Notes under the pieces: model-generated
What the model saw: the letters and a program-made list of their open reading frames with translations, nothing else
What the model was told of the DNA's origin: nothing
Databases searched by the model: none
Origin: Dysgonomonas gadei ATCC BAA-286
GTDB lineage: Bacteria; Bacteroidota; Bacteroidia; Bacteroidales; Dysgonomonadaceae
Assembly: GCF_000213555.1 (NCBI RefSeq)
Contig: NZ_GL891984.1
Span: 200,272-264,271, forward strand
Reading direction: 5' to 3'
DNA length: 64,000 nt
Shown here: piece after piece, positions 54,777 through 63,935 of the stretch
Numbering within the stretch: position 1 is the stretch's first letter
Layout: every line of letters begins with the position of its first letter
Program-made: the position numbers and the translations under genes

Positions 54777-55835
54777 TTATTGTATTGTTAACGGATGTAT
54801 TGTATTCCAGGCCGGGTCTATAGTGATTGTTATAGCTTGGTCTTGTAATAAGTCAATAGCATCGTCGTCATCTCCCGGATCGCCAGGGTCTGATCCTGTT
54901 GTTGTTCCCGGTTTATGTTTTACTCCTAATGAATAGAAGTGATTAGCTGTAATATTAAATGTACTGGAAGCACCATCTCTTACTGACCATGTTTTGATCA
55001 CGGCATTGGCAGCATCGTACAAACCAAGGGTTAGTGTAATTCCGCTTACCGGTATCATATATGCTCCGCTTAATTGAGAATTTGGCAATTTTACAATTCC
55101 TGCAGAAGATAAGTCATTGCCGGAATACATCTCATTTGCAACGCTTTGTGTGCTTAGGTCAATGTTGATTATATTGTAGGTAGTTGCAGATGTAGAACCG
55201 ATTCCAGATCCCAGGTTTACGACTTTATTGCCTGCACTGGCAGACAGCCGGAGATATCTTACTGTTTTACCATCCAGCATCTGTGGTACATTTTTGAAGT
55301 ATCCCAGAATACCCGCTATTTTGCGGGTCATAGTGAGGCTGACGCGTGTACCTTGCGATAATACTTGTGCCTGAACTGTTCCTGCAAATATTTCGGATTC
55401 GTCGCCTGATGCTGTGATAGTTGCTGTTACATCTTCTATTTTGGTGGTGGAGCCCAATGTTGGTAACTGGTATAAATCTGATGCATCACGTCCTATTGCA
55501 AGGAATTTGTAATCGCCGGCGTCTAATTTGTCTCCAATTGGTACAGCATAGCGTTTGAATGTAGAGCCTGCAGTCCAGTCTGAAATATCATATGTTTTTA
55601 CATAGAGATAGTCTGTACCATTACTTTTGAAGGCGTGAACAGATACACGTGTAACACTTTGTGATGCATCCTGGCTATATACAGGGGTTCCGGCTTTGGT
55701 TGTAGAAAGCTGTGTTTTTGCAGCAATTTCAAATACTAAGCCTTCGGGGTCTTGCCCATTGTCTATAGTTTGTTCGTCACTAGAGCAAGCAAAAAAGGCG
55801 ACACTTGCAAAAAGCAGAAAAAAAGTCTTTTTCAT
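54777..55835 (-). CDS. Likely major fimbrillin (Mfa1/FimA-like) lipoprotein
   Basis: A 352-aa lipoprotein (leader MKKTFFLLFASVAFFACSSDE). Fimbrillin features are a Thr/Ser/Ala-rich mature chain, VTRVSVHAFK followed by LDAGDYKFLAIGRD in the N-terminal domain, MTRKIAGILGYF at about 170, and FNITANHFYSLGVK before a Gly/Pro/Asp-rich linker (TTTGSDPGDPGDDDD) and C-terminal strand ITIDPAWN. In this family Arg-gingipain-type cleavage near the N-terminus frees a donor strand, but I cannot place that site here. It is the second gene of the operon, behind the FimB/Mfa2-like protein, and its hydroxyl-rich composition makes it the best candidate for the main shaft. Confidence 0.78.
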   Translation of the reverse strand: MKKTFFLLFASVAFFACSSDEQTIDNGQDPEGLVFEIAAKTQLSTTKAGTPVYSQDASQSVTRVSVHAFKSNGTDYLYVKTYDISDWTAGSTFKRYAVPIGDKLDAGDYKFLAIGRDASDLYQLPTLGSTTKIEDVTATITASGDESEIFAGTVQAQVLSQGTRVSLTMTRKIAGILGYFKNVPQMLDGKTVRYLRLSASAGNKVVNLGSGIGSTSATTYNIINIDLSTQSVANEMYSGNDLSSAGIVKLPNSQLSGAYMIPVSGITLTLGLYDAANAVIKTWSVRDGASSTFNITANHFYSLGVKHKPGTTTGSDPGDPGDDDDAIDLLQDQAITITIDPAWNTIHPLTIQ

Positions 55836-55886
55836 AACAATAAAAAATTAAAATTAAACCTGATAAATAACTAATTGTTTGTAATC

Positions 55887-56762
55887 TTATATTTCGATTT
55901 CACTTATATTCAGTTTTTTTACAAGAGTCCATTCACTATCAATGTAGACCCATATTTCGATTTCATCCTGTGTGGAATTATAATTGACTGTGACTTCTGT
56001 TATGTCGTTCCTGTTGATTTCCAAATCTATAGAAGGCAGAGTCAGTGTTGGGGAAGAATTGTCTGTTGTATAAAAAGAGATGGTTAATTTAGATATTTCG
56101 TTGTTGAGTGTAGGAGCCAGATATGTAGATGTTTTATCTAATACTTGTGTGCTTTTTCGGAATGTGGTTTTTACATTTGCCATATCCCTATACAATCGCT
56201 GTGCATTTACATATTTGTAGATATTTGATATGTTTTGATCTATTTTAACAATAGACTCAGGAAGATTATTCATCTTTACTGATAGCTTGCCCTTTGTCCG
56301 GTCCATTCCTAAAATAGTATCTTGTGCTAATCCGTTTATGATATTCAATGTGGCAGAGCCAAGGTATATATCAGTACTTTCTGTATTATCAGTATGTAAA
56401 GCAAGAGTTTCTATCACAGACTCATTTACATTTCCCCATACAGTCAGCAGGTATTGTCCGTCGGGCATATGGTCCAGAATTATATTTGTGCTTTTCTCTT
56501 CTCCCAATATTTTATTTATAGGTGACTTTATATTTGTATTACCTGTTTTGATATTCTCTAATGTATAGTATATATTAGAGATATATTGGTTGAAAGGCAG
56601 ATTTTCGTCAACAATATTTCCTTCTGTTCCCGAATTATTGAGGTAGTTCTTGTCTTTTACAACTAGCTGTATGTTATACTGATAAGGGCATTCTGGTAGG
56701 GATTCTCTGACACATGAAGCAAGGAGTGAAATAGAAAATAGCAAGCATATGGTTACTCTCAT
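55887..56762 (-). CDS. FimB/Mfa2-type fimbrial anchor lipoprotein
   Basis: A 291-aa lipoprotein (LLASCVRESLPECPYQYN): the SC-x(5-7)-CP spacing followed by NIQLVVKD is the common start of FimB/Mfa2 proteins, which anchor and limit the length of the fimbria. A beta-rich N-terminal domain (to about 150: ILDHMPDGQYLLTVWGNVN) and a C-terminal one (DITEVTVNYNSTQDEIEIWVYID) follow. It is the first gene of the fimbrial operon; the 574-bp upstream region carries short palindromes. In the classic Mfa locus the anchor follows the major subunit, so the order here is reversed. Confidence 0.78.
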   Translation of the reverse strand: MRVTICLLFSISLLASCVRESLPECPYQYNIQLVVKDKNYLNNSGTEGNIVDENLPFNQYISNIYYTLENIKTGNTNIKSPINKILGEEKSTNIILDHMPDGQYLLTVWGNVNESVIETLALHTDNTESTDIYLGSATLNIINGLAQDTILGMDRTKGKLSVKMNNLPESIVKIDQNISNIYKYVNAQRLYRDMANVKTTFRKSTQVLDKTSTYLAPTLNNEISKLTISFYTTDNSSPTLTLPSIDLEINRNDITEVTVNYNSTQDEIEIWVYIDSEWTLVKKLNISEIEI

Positions 56763-57336
56763 CGTACAAGTTTTTAGGTCGTGAATATCTTATACTTTTT
56801 ATTAGCTATTAACATCAATTGTATTTAATTTGTTTATTCATGAATATATAAAAAATAGTAGTTTTTTATGATTCATATTATGAATAACTATAATTGCGTA
56901 TATGTGATATTATCTACAGATATCTGTGGGACTATTTTGTTGATATAATATGTTATATAACAGATGTTTGTTTTTTTTATATAAAATATTTATTTTACAA
57001 ATAGATATTGGTTTTGTAAGCTTGTTTAATATATTGTATATTATATATAATTTGTTTTATTATTCCGGAATAAATAGATGAATTTAGTTAAATAGATCCT
57101 TTTCTAAAATATATAATCTTTAGCCATTAGTGTTAATAGCTCTATGGAAGTGAATATAGCACCTATTGTGGAAAGTTTATTCTTGAATTTTATACAGTCG
57201 ACGAAACTGATCTGATATATAGTTTTTGTGATATGTAGTTTCTATATGGGGAAAGGTAGTCTAATAATTCTTATATAGTTTTTCTAATATATTATCACCT
57301 AATCCTGTCGATATTTTTATAATATCATATTCAACA
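56763..57336. other. 574-bp AT-rich region upstream of the fimbrial operon
   Basis: No gene. Three perfect palindromes lie within 100 bp: ATTCATGAAT (56836-56845), ATTCATATTATGAAT (56871-56885) and ACAGATATCTGT (56916-56927), 74-165 bp before the fimbrial operon start. They are candidate operator sites, possibly for the TetR regulator encoded next door. No TAnnTTTG box could be placed, and the rest is low-complexity AT. Confidence 0.5.
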
Positions 57337-58053
57337 TTATTTTTTATTAGTTTTTTTTGCAATGCTTACAGCTTGTTGTTTTGATGGAGGAACATCAGCA
57401 GAGGGTGCCTCTTCTTCATAATCATCAAATATTTTGAGTATTATTTTTTCTATACTGGATTTTAGCTCTGTAATATTTTTTTGTTCAGTATAATCTATGG
57501 AGTTAAATGTGCCTGCTCCCCGATGTAAAATCAGGAATATTATCCCACCTATTATAAGTGAGGATGCATGTGAAAAATTGATATCGCAATTCTTGAACTT
57601 TTCGTCAAAAAAGTTCATTATATACTTAGAACTAATATCTCTGTTTTGTGCAGTTCGTTGGGTAATATAATTTTTTTCATTTATCTCCCATGCTATTAGC
57701 CTTTGCATACAAATATCATTCAATAGCGATTCTGCAATAGCATTTATGGTAGTATAGGCGTTTACTACCGGATGAAGATTGTCCTGATTGAATTTTATAT
57801 TATCATTTAGCCAATAATCATAATTACGAACAAATTTTTCCAGAAAATCGTTCATATCTTTATACCTGTTGTAGAATACAGGCGGATCTATTTTGGCTTC
57901 CTGGCTAAGTGCTTTGACCGTGAGATTGTTAAATCCGATATTTTCGATTAATGTAATAGCAGCATCGAACAGGGATTGTTCAATGTCTTTTTTAGTCCTA
58001 CGGTACCTTTTCTTTGCAGAGTCAGCTACATTCTCTCTTGCCTTATTGCTCAT
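57337..58053 (-). CDS. TetR/AcrR-family transcriptional regulator
   Basis: A 238-aa cytoplasmic protein with a TetR-type HTH at about 22-75 (TKKDIEQSLFDAAITLI, NLTVKALSQEAKIDPPVFYNRY) and an all-helical ligand/dimer domain. The C-terminal 20 residues are Lys/Ser/Gln-rich and probably disordered. Family members usually repress a neighbouring gene; the fimbrial operon starts 574 bp away on the same strand and is the obvious candidate target, although this is only positional. A good promoter lies upstream at 58194-58222. Confidence 0.85.
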   Translation of the reverse strand: MSNKARENVADSAKKRYRRTKKDIEQSLFDAAITLIENIGFNNLTVKALSQEAKIDPPVFYNRYKDMNDFLEKFVRNYDYWLNDNIKFNQDNLHPVVNAYTTINAIAESLLNDICMQRLIAWEINEKNYITQRTAQNRDISSKYIMNFFDEKFKNCDINFSHASSLIIGGIIFLILHRGAGTFNSIDYTEQKNITELKSSIEKIILKIFDDYEEEAPSADVPPSKQQAVSIAKKTNKK

Positions 58054-58393
58054 ACGTGCAGTATTATGACAATCTAAATTAATATAACATTAAATTGTAA
58101 ATGCTACGGAAACAGTATTGCTGCATTTGTTCTTAGTGCAAATGCCAAAAGGTAAATTATTTAATGGGTCGTCTTATTTACAATATACAGTTGCAAAAAT
58201 AGTATTAATTTTGATAAGTCAATAATTACACAATGATAGATTTCCGTAATAATATGTATACTAACTATTATTTTGTTAAATTATTGGTTAAGGCCTTCAT
58301 ACGGTAAGAATCTGGCATACTTCTGGTATCTGTTATCTTTTCTGTTTTAGGTGATATTAAATTATAGAGATTATGTCTTTGTGATAAAGTTGG
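58054..58393. other. 340-bp gap upstream of the TetR gene
   Basis: Holds the TetR promoter (58194-58222, - strand) with a leader of about 130 nt. I see no gene and no clear terminator for the HTCS gene that ends at 58394. Confidence 0.6.
58194..58222 (-). promoter_or_regulatory. Promoter of the TetR gene
   Basis: On the - strand TTG (58220-58222), an 18-nt spacer, then TATTTTTG (58194-58201): a full match to the Bacteroidota TTG / TAnnTTTG promoter form. About 135 nt separate it from the start codon. Confidence 0.6.
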
Positions 58394-61300
58394 TTACATT
58401 TTATCCTTTCCTTCGTTTAAATGCTTGTTTACGAATTCTTTAGGTAACATGTTGTAATTTTTCTGAAAGACTTTCGTAAAATAAGATGGAGAATTGAATC
58501 CTATACTGTAAGCAACCTCATTGATTCGCATATCAGTTTCTATCAGTAACTTGCAAGCCTTCCTTAGACGGTAGTTTCGCAGATAATCACCCGGGGTTAC
58601 TCCGCTTATTGTTTTCAGTTTTCGTTGCAGGTTGGAACGGCTGATATTGAGTATACCGGTCAGCGATTCCACGGAAAAGTTTTCTTCCGATATGTGTTTT
58701 TCTATCTCTTCATTTAGTTTGTTGAGGAATATTTCGTCATTTTTGTTGGAGACAAGAACTGAATAGGATGTTAATGGAGAACGATTGAACGCTTCCAGCA
58801 TTGCTTTGCGATTCTCGAGCAGGCTTAGGATTTGGGCCTTGAGAAAAGAGGTGGAGAAGGGTTTCTCTATAAATACGTCGGCTCCGGAAAGCAATCCTTC
58901 TATTTTGACAGCATTCTCTGTTTTGGCAGATAATAATATCAGAGGAATATGGCTATAATTAATATCTGACTTTAGTTTCTTTGTAAAAGAAATGCCATCT
59001 ATACCCGGCATCATTATGTCCGATATAATGACATCGTAACTCTTTTCTTCAAGTAGAGATAATGCTATTGTGGCATCTGGAGCAGAATCAACTATATAAT
59101 CGCTAAGTAAAGTCTTTTTTATAAATAGAGCCATCTCGGAATTATCTTCAATAATCAGGATTGAAAATTGGTATCCTGCTTCTGTGTGGGGTGCATTTTC
59201 GGTTGTAAGAGCTATAGATTGATCAGGTAATACAGATGGTGTCTTCTCAAATGATGGTTCTATATCGGAAAATTGGAAAATGAATACCGTTCCTCCATCC
59301 TTCCTGTCCGCTACATCGATAGTTCCTCCCAGGATATCGGTCAGATTTTTTACTAGTGCCAATCCCAAGCCTGTTCCTATATTACGATCCTCAGTCTGGA
59401 CCTGAAAAAACGGATCGAATATCAGCGATTTATGGTCGTCGGATATCCCTCTTCCATTATCTTCGACAGTTATGGTGTATGATTTATCACTGTTACAGGC
59501 TAAAGATAATATAATTTGGTTTTTAGTGTATTTCAACGCATTTGTCAATAAATTGCCGATTATTTTTGTCAAAGCATCGGCATCGGCATTTATCCTGATT
59601 TCTTTATCCTGAGGTAAATTTAATATAAAGTCTATTTGTTTTCGTTGAGCAGTTTTTTTGAAACGCTCATATAGCTCATAAATAAATTCTTTCAGGTTAA
59701 TGTCCCCGGGATTTACAACATATACAGTGGAATCCATCTTTCTGAAATCGAGTAATTGATTGATCAGTACGGTTAAGCGATTACAGTTTTTTTCTATTAT
59801 GAGAAGGTTTTGTTTAGTCTCACTATTATCTTCGTTTGTATTAATAACCTCTTCCAATGGTGCTGTAATAAGGCTTAACGGGGTTCTTACTTCGTGAGCT
59901 ATGGTTGTAAAGAAATCTATTTTCGACTTGAATGCCAAGGTTTCCTGTTCGGTTTTGTATGCTTCCAGTTGTTGTAGCCGTTTCTTCCTATCCTTAGCCC
60001 AATAATAAGACATGACAATATACACTAAAGATATAAGTATTATGAAGTATAATGCCTTTGCCGGTAGAGAAAGCCAGAATGGAGGAAGTATTTCTATTTC
60101 TATTTTGGCTCCGGTCTCGTTCCATAAACCATCATTATTTGTTGCTTTTATCCAGAAACAATATTTTCCATAAGGCAGATTGACATATGTCACGCTTTTA
60201 TTATTCCCTGTGTAATTCCAATCTGTATCAGCTCCTTCCAGTTTATAGGCATATTGATTTTTTGTCTGAGTAACATAGCTCAGGCTGACGTATGATATTG
60301 TAAAGGATGATTTATTGTATGGCAGTGTTATTTTTTGTCCCTTGTTTAATTTAATTTGTATTTCGTCTTCCATTTCAGAATCAGAATTGCTGAATAGACT
60401 TATTCCGGTAATCTCTACAGGAGGCACTACTATATTCTTGTTTGCATTGAGATCTTGAGGATAAAAGGAATTAAAGCCGTTTATACCACCAAAATAAAAT
60501 TTTCCGTTCTTGGTCTTATAGCTTGACTTGTAATTAAACTGATTGCTTTGTAGTCCATCTTCTTTATTGTACAATATGGAATTCTGAGGTGCTGACAAGT
60601 TAAAACATGCTAACCCTTTATTACAACTGATCCATAGGTTTCCAAAAGGGTCATCGAGAATGCCATAAACGACATTGTTAGGCAAACCATCCGATTCGGA
60701 TATATTTGAGAAATTATCTCTTTTTGCATCATAAATAAAAATACCCTTTCCTTCGCTAGAGAAAAGAATTCTTCTCTGACTATCTATATACACACTGGTT
60801 AGTTTACTTTTTACGATGGGATTCTCACTATCTAGAATAGCATCATAATATATCCATTTATTCGTTTTAATATCCAGTTTTATAACACCACCGCCATATG
60901 TTGCCAGCCACAGGTTTCCGTAATGATCTTCTTTTATATCGTAGATAAAACCGTCAATGGATTCTATGGGGGTAAAACTATTGGTGGCCTTGTTATATTT
61001 ATTTAATCCTACCGGAGTGCCGGCATAAATATCTCCGTTACTGGTTTTATATAATGAAAAAACACAATTATCATTTAATGTATTTTTGTTTCCACTTATA
61101 CTATTATAGTTAGTCAAAGACCTGGTTTTGGTATTATATACATCTATACCTCTCGAAAATGTCCCGATCCATAAATTATCTCCATCTAATAGCAACGCAT
61201 GCGTGTTATGATAAGATGTTGTTATTGGCTGACTGATACTTTTGGTTACAGAGTTGAAATAATTTATCCCTCCGTCTTCGGTTGCAATCCATAAATTGCC

Positions 61301-62419
61301 GAACTGATCTTCACAAAACTGACTGATCGCTTTTCCCGACAATGTTCCGGGGCGGCGGTCCGGATAATAAGTCTCAATATTTAATTGAGATGGGTTCAGA
61401 TAGTTAACTCCTCCAAAATAAGTTCCTATCCATATCCCGTTTTCCTTATCCTTATAGATAGAATATACATTTTGGTCGCTAAGGCTATGCTGTAATTGAG
61501 GCATATCTATTCTCTTGGCTTTTTTTGTCTCCAAATCGAATAGATACAATCCGTCATCCGAACCAATATATAAGGATCTGTCATCATATTGAAAAATAGC
61601 TCTGATATGTGTTACATACTGAAATATATCGTTGCGCCCAAGGTACGATATATGACTATTCGATTGCTTGTCGTACAGGCAGAGCCCATTGGACCAGGTG
61701 CCCAGCCACAAATTGCCTTTGTTATCTTCCAGGATGGATAAAGTTTCGTAAGAAAAATTCTCAGAGAAACCAAACATAGACTCTATAGGGTCTAGTTTGT
61801 TTGTCTCCTTATTGTATCTAAGTAAGCCGAGCCGAGTCCCTACCCAAATGTTTCCGGATAAGTCTCCATATATCACCCAACTGGCATTGTTATCCAAATT
61901 GTGTCTCGAAAGCTCTACTCTCGAAAGTTTTTTTTGTTTAGGATTATATTTGAATATACCCTGATTCATAGATGCTATCCAGATATCACCGGCCTGGTCC
62001 TGGTAAAGGGCATTGACAGCAGACGTCAAATAATTCTTTTCATTATTTGACGCTCCGGAAACTTTTTTAAATGTTTCTTCCACCGGATCCATTATGTATA
62101 ATCCTGCATCGGTGCCGATATAAAGATTCCGGTCATTTCCTTCTATGAGGCATCGTATAAAATTATTTCCTATTGAATTCGTTTTTTCTACACTATGCCG
62201 AAAAACACGAAAGTTATTTCCATCAAACCGGTTTAGCCCGTCTTTTGTCCCGAACCACATGAATCCTTTCGAATCTTGTAGTATACAATAAACTGCATTC
62301 TCGGACAAACCTTCATCAACTTGTATTTTTTTGAAATGAAAATCTGATTCAATTTGGGAGAACAGAGACAAATTAGTTGCGAGAAATAGTAATAGGATGA
62401 TATATTTAACGACGCTCAT
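58394..62419 (-). CDS. Hybrid two-component system regulator (HTCS)
   Basis: A 1341-aa one-protein phosphorelay. After a signal peptide (about 1-22), residues about 25-690 form two seven-bladed propellers with repeated WIGT/GLNRFD-type Reg_prop motifs (DSKGFMWFGTKDGLNRF), then a Y_Y_Y domain (about 695-775) and one TM helix (about 778-800). The cytoplasmic part has a HisKA domain with H842 (AHEVRTPLSL), HATPase (NLLTNALKY, GRGISDDH, GTGLGLALVK), a receiver with phospho-acceptor D1134 (IISDIMMPG) and a C-terminal AraC-type HTH pair (SRSNLQRKLK, AYSIGFNSPSYFTKVFQK). It senses an oligosaccharide in the periplasm and activates its PUL, most likely the divergent GH43 gene and the operon beyond the right edge. 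Confidence 0.95.
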   Translation of the reverse strand: MSVVKYIILLLFLATNLSLFSQIESDFHFKKIQVDEGLSENAVYCILQDSKGFMWFGTKDGLNRFDGNNFRVFRHSVEKTNSIGNNFIRCLIEGNDRNLYIGTDAGLYIMDPVEETFKKVSGASNNEKNYLTSAVNALYQDQAGDIWIASMNQGIFKYNPKQKKLSRVELSRHNLDNNASWVIYGDLSGNIWVGTRLGLLRYNKETNKLDPIESMFGFSENFSYETLSILEDNKGNLWLGTWSNGLCLYDKQSNSHISYLGRNDIFQYVTHIRAIFQYDDRSLYIGSDDGLYLFDLETKKAKRIDMPQLQHSLSDQNVYSIYKDKENGIWIGTYFGGVNYLNPSQLNIETYYPDRRPGTLSGKAISQFCEDQFGNLWIATEDGGINYFNSVTKSISQPITTSYHNTHALLLDGDNLWIGTFSRGIDVYNTKTRSLTNYNSISGNKNTLNDNCVFSLYKTSNGDIYAGTPVGLNKYNKATNSFTPIESIDGFIYDIKEDHYGNLWLATYGGGVIKLDIKTNKWIYYDAILDSENPIVKSKLTSVYIDSQRRILFSSEGKGIFIYDAKRDNFSNISESDGLPNNVVYGILDDPFGNLWISCNKGLACFNLSAPQNSILYNKEDGLQSNQFNYKSSYKTKNGKFYFGGINGFNSFYPQDLNANKNIVVPPVEITGISLFSNSDSEMEDEIQIKLNKGQKITLPYNKSSFTISYVSLSYVTQTKNQYAYKLEGADTDWNYTGNNKSVTYVNLPYGKYCFWIKATNNDGLWNETGAKIEIEILPPFWLSLPAKALYFIILISLVYIVMSYYWAKDRKKRLQQLEAYKTEQETLAFKSKIDFFTTIAHEVRTPLSLITAPLEEVINTNEDNSETKQNLLIIEKNCNRLTVLINQLLDFRKMDSTVYVVNPGDINLKEFIYELYERFKKTAQRKQIDFILNLPQDKEIRINADADALTKIIGNLLTNALKYTKNQIILSLACNSDKSYTITVEDNGRGISDDHKSLIFDPFFQVQTEDRNIGTGLGLALVKNLTDILGGTIDVADRKDGGTVFIFQFSDIEPSFEKTPSVLPDQSIALTTENAPHTEAGYQFSILIIEDNSEMALFIKKTLLSDYIVDSAPDATIALSLLEEKSYDVIISDIMMPGIDGISFTKKLKSDINYSHIPLILLSAKTENAVKIEGLLSGADVFIEKPFSTSFLKAQILSLLENRKAMLEAFNRSPLTSYSVLVSNKNDEIFLNKLNEEIEKHISEENFSVESLTGILNISRSNLQRKLKTISGVTPGDYLRNYRLRKACKLLIETDMRINEVAYSIGFNSPSYFTKVFQKNYNMLPKEFVNKHLNEGKDKM

Positions 62420-62527
62420 ATCTATACAAACATTTTTTGATAAGGTAAAATTACTTTATATATGAATCGGTAATGTAAGCAACCGGGCATATTTGTGATA
62501 AAAAATAACCAATGTATGATAATTTTT

Positions 62528-62549
62528 GGTCAAACGGGCTTTGTTGACC
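62528..62549. promoter_or_regulatory. Inverted repeat 1, candidate HTCS activator site
   Basis: GGTCAA, 10 nt, then TTGACC (62528-62533 and 62544-62549). The same GTCAA-N10-TTGACC design is found at 63725-63745, followed in both cases by a T-rich stretch and a -7-like box 53-54 bp on. Likely activator-binding site for the GH43 gene. Confidence 0.6.
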
Positions 62550-62601
62550 GATTTTTACTCTTTTTATTTTAAAAGTGTTCTCAGGCATATTTTGCTCCTG
62601 C

Positions 62602-62609
62602 TAAATTTG
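62602..62609 (+). promoter_or_regulatory. -7 box of the GH43 gene
   Basis: TAAATTTG, an exact TAnnTTTG match, 108 bp before the chosen start at 62717. It has no good -33 TTG, as expected for an activator-dependent promoter. Confidence 0.55.
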
Positions 62610-62716
62610 TGCATAGTTTTTTTCTCCCTGAATTTTAATTGTATCCAGTATATAAAGAGATCAGAAAAAGAGAAAATTATCAAACAATATTGAAAAACGA
62701 AAAAAGATCTGATAAA

Positions 62717-63673
62717 ATGAAAATACTCAACGTCCTGATAGCCGTATTGTTTAGTTTTGGCTTTGCATCCTGTCAGAATAATGGAACAATCAAACAAGAG
62801 AAGGTCGAGGCTATCTCTCTTGGAGACCCCTTTATTATGCTTTATGAAAATGTTTACTATGTATATGGTACACATGCCAAAGAAGGTATAGAAGTATATA
62901 CGTCTGCCGATTTGGTACATTGGAAAAAAGCTGAGTCGCTGGCCTTACATCAGAATGATTCATGGGGTGAGCGCTGGTTTTGGGCTCCCGAAGTATATTA
63001 TATAAAAGAAAAAAATAAATTTTTCATGTATTATTCGGCAGATGAACATATTTGTGTGGCTGTCTCCGATTCTCCTTTGGGCCCTTTTGTACAGGATGAG
63101 AAACAACCAATGATTGCAGATGAAAAATGTATAGATAATTCATTGTTTATCGACGATGATGGAAAACCGTATTTGTACTTCGACCGCTTTAACGACGGAC
63201 TTAATATATGGGTGGCCGAACTGGAGGAGGATCTTAAAACTATCAAGCTCCCAACTTTAGCAAAATGTATCAATGTATCCCAGTCATGGGAAGAGGTACA
63301 TCCACGTGTCAACGAAGGCGCTTTTGTTACTAAACATGATGGTATATATTATATGACTTATTCAGGAAACAGCTACGAAAGTCCTTTTTATGGAGTAGGT
63401 TATGCTACAGCTACTTCTCCTATGGGCCCTTGGACAAAATATGACAAAAACCCGATTCTCCAAAAGCCGGACACTCTTGTTGGTGTAGGACATAGTGCTA
63501 TGTTTAAAGATAAAGAAGGGCAGTTGAGAATTGTATTCCATGCTCATAACAATCAGGAAAAGATCCATCCGAGACATATGTATATTTCTTCTGTTCGGTT
63601 TACGAATGAAGAAGTGCCCGTTATGCAGGTACACGGTGATATTTTGAAGCCTGTAGTAGTAACCATTGAATGA
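62717..63673 (+). CDS. GH43 family glycosidase lipoprotein
   Basis: I chose the ATG at 62717, which gives a lipoprotein leader (MKILNVLIAVLFSFGFASCQ, lipobox Cys19); an in-frame ATG at 62639 would add 26 charged residues before it. The mature 318-aa chain is a single five-bladed propeller with the GH43 triad visible: base D37 in LGDPF, pKa modulator D140 in CIDNSLF, and acid E200 in RVNEGAF. VYGTHAKEGIEVYTS and WFWAPEVYYI are further family marks. It probably removes alpha-L-arabinofuranose or beta-xylose. Placed back-to-back with the HTCS, it is the first enzyme of a PUL that continues outside the window. Confidence 0.9.
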   Translation: MKILNVLIAVLFSFGFASCQNNGTIKQEKVEAISLGDPFIMLYENVYYVYGTHAKEGIEVYTSADLVHWKKAESLALHQNDSWGERWFWAPEVYYIKEKNKFFMYYSADEHICVAVSDSPLGPFVQDEKQPMIADEKCIDNSLFIDDDGKPYLYFDRFNDGLNIWVAELEEDLKTIKLPTLAKCINVSQSWEEVHPRVNEGAFVTKHDGIYYMTYSGNSYESPFYGVGYATATSPMGPWTKYDKNPILQKPDTLVGVGHSAMFKDKEGQLRIVFHAHNNQEKIHPRHMYISSVRFTNEEVPVMQVHGDILKPVVVTIE

Positions 63674-63724
63674 TATTTATCTGTACGGGAATGTAAAAAA
63701 TAGAATAAAAAATGGTGTTTTTTA

Positions 63725-63745
63725 GTCAACGAGGTAGTGTTGACC
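63725..63745. promoter_or_regulatory. Inverted repeat 2, candidate HTCS activator site
   Basis: GTCAA, 10 nt, TTGACC, matching the site at 62528-62549 in half-sites, spacing and T-rich flank. A -7-like box lies 54 bp downstream, as at site 1. Confidence 0.55.
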
Positions 63746-63798
63746 GGAATTTTTCTTTTAATGCACAGGTTGTTTTACCTGTTTCATTCATAATTATT

Positions 63799-63806
63799 TT
63801 CCTTTG
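63799..63806 (+). promoter_or_regulatory. -7-like box after inverted repeat 2
   Basis: TTCCTTTG, one change from TAnnTTTG, at the same distance from inverted repeat 2 as the GH43 box is from repeat 1. The matched distance is the main support. Confidence 0.4.
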
Positions 63807-63935
63807 AAACTTCATTTAAAGAATACCAGAAAGAAGAACCTTTATACTTATAATATATGCTCCATATAATACAAAATACAACAATTATGAATGACATTTT
63901 TTTGCTTGAAAATTTGTCGGTTAACTGTATTTTGT

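Noticed and set aside
62564..62920. 118-codon - strand open frame upstream of and across the GH43 start
   Set aside because: It covers the GH43 promoter, lipobox and first catalytic residue, and its product looks like no known family.
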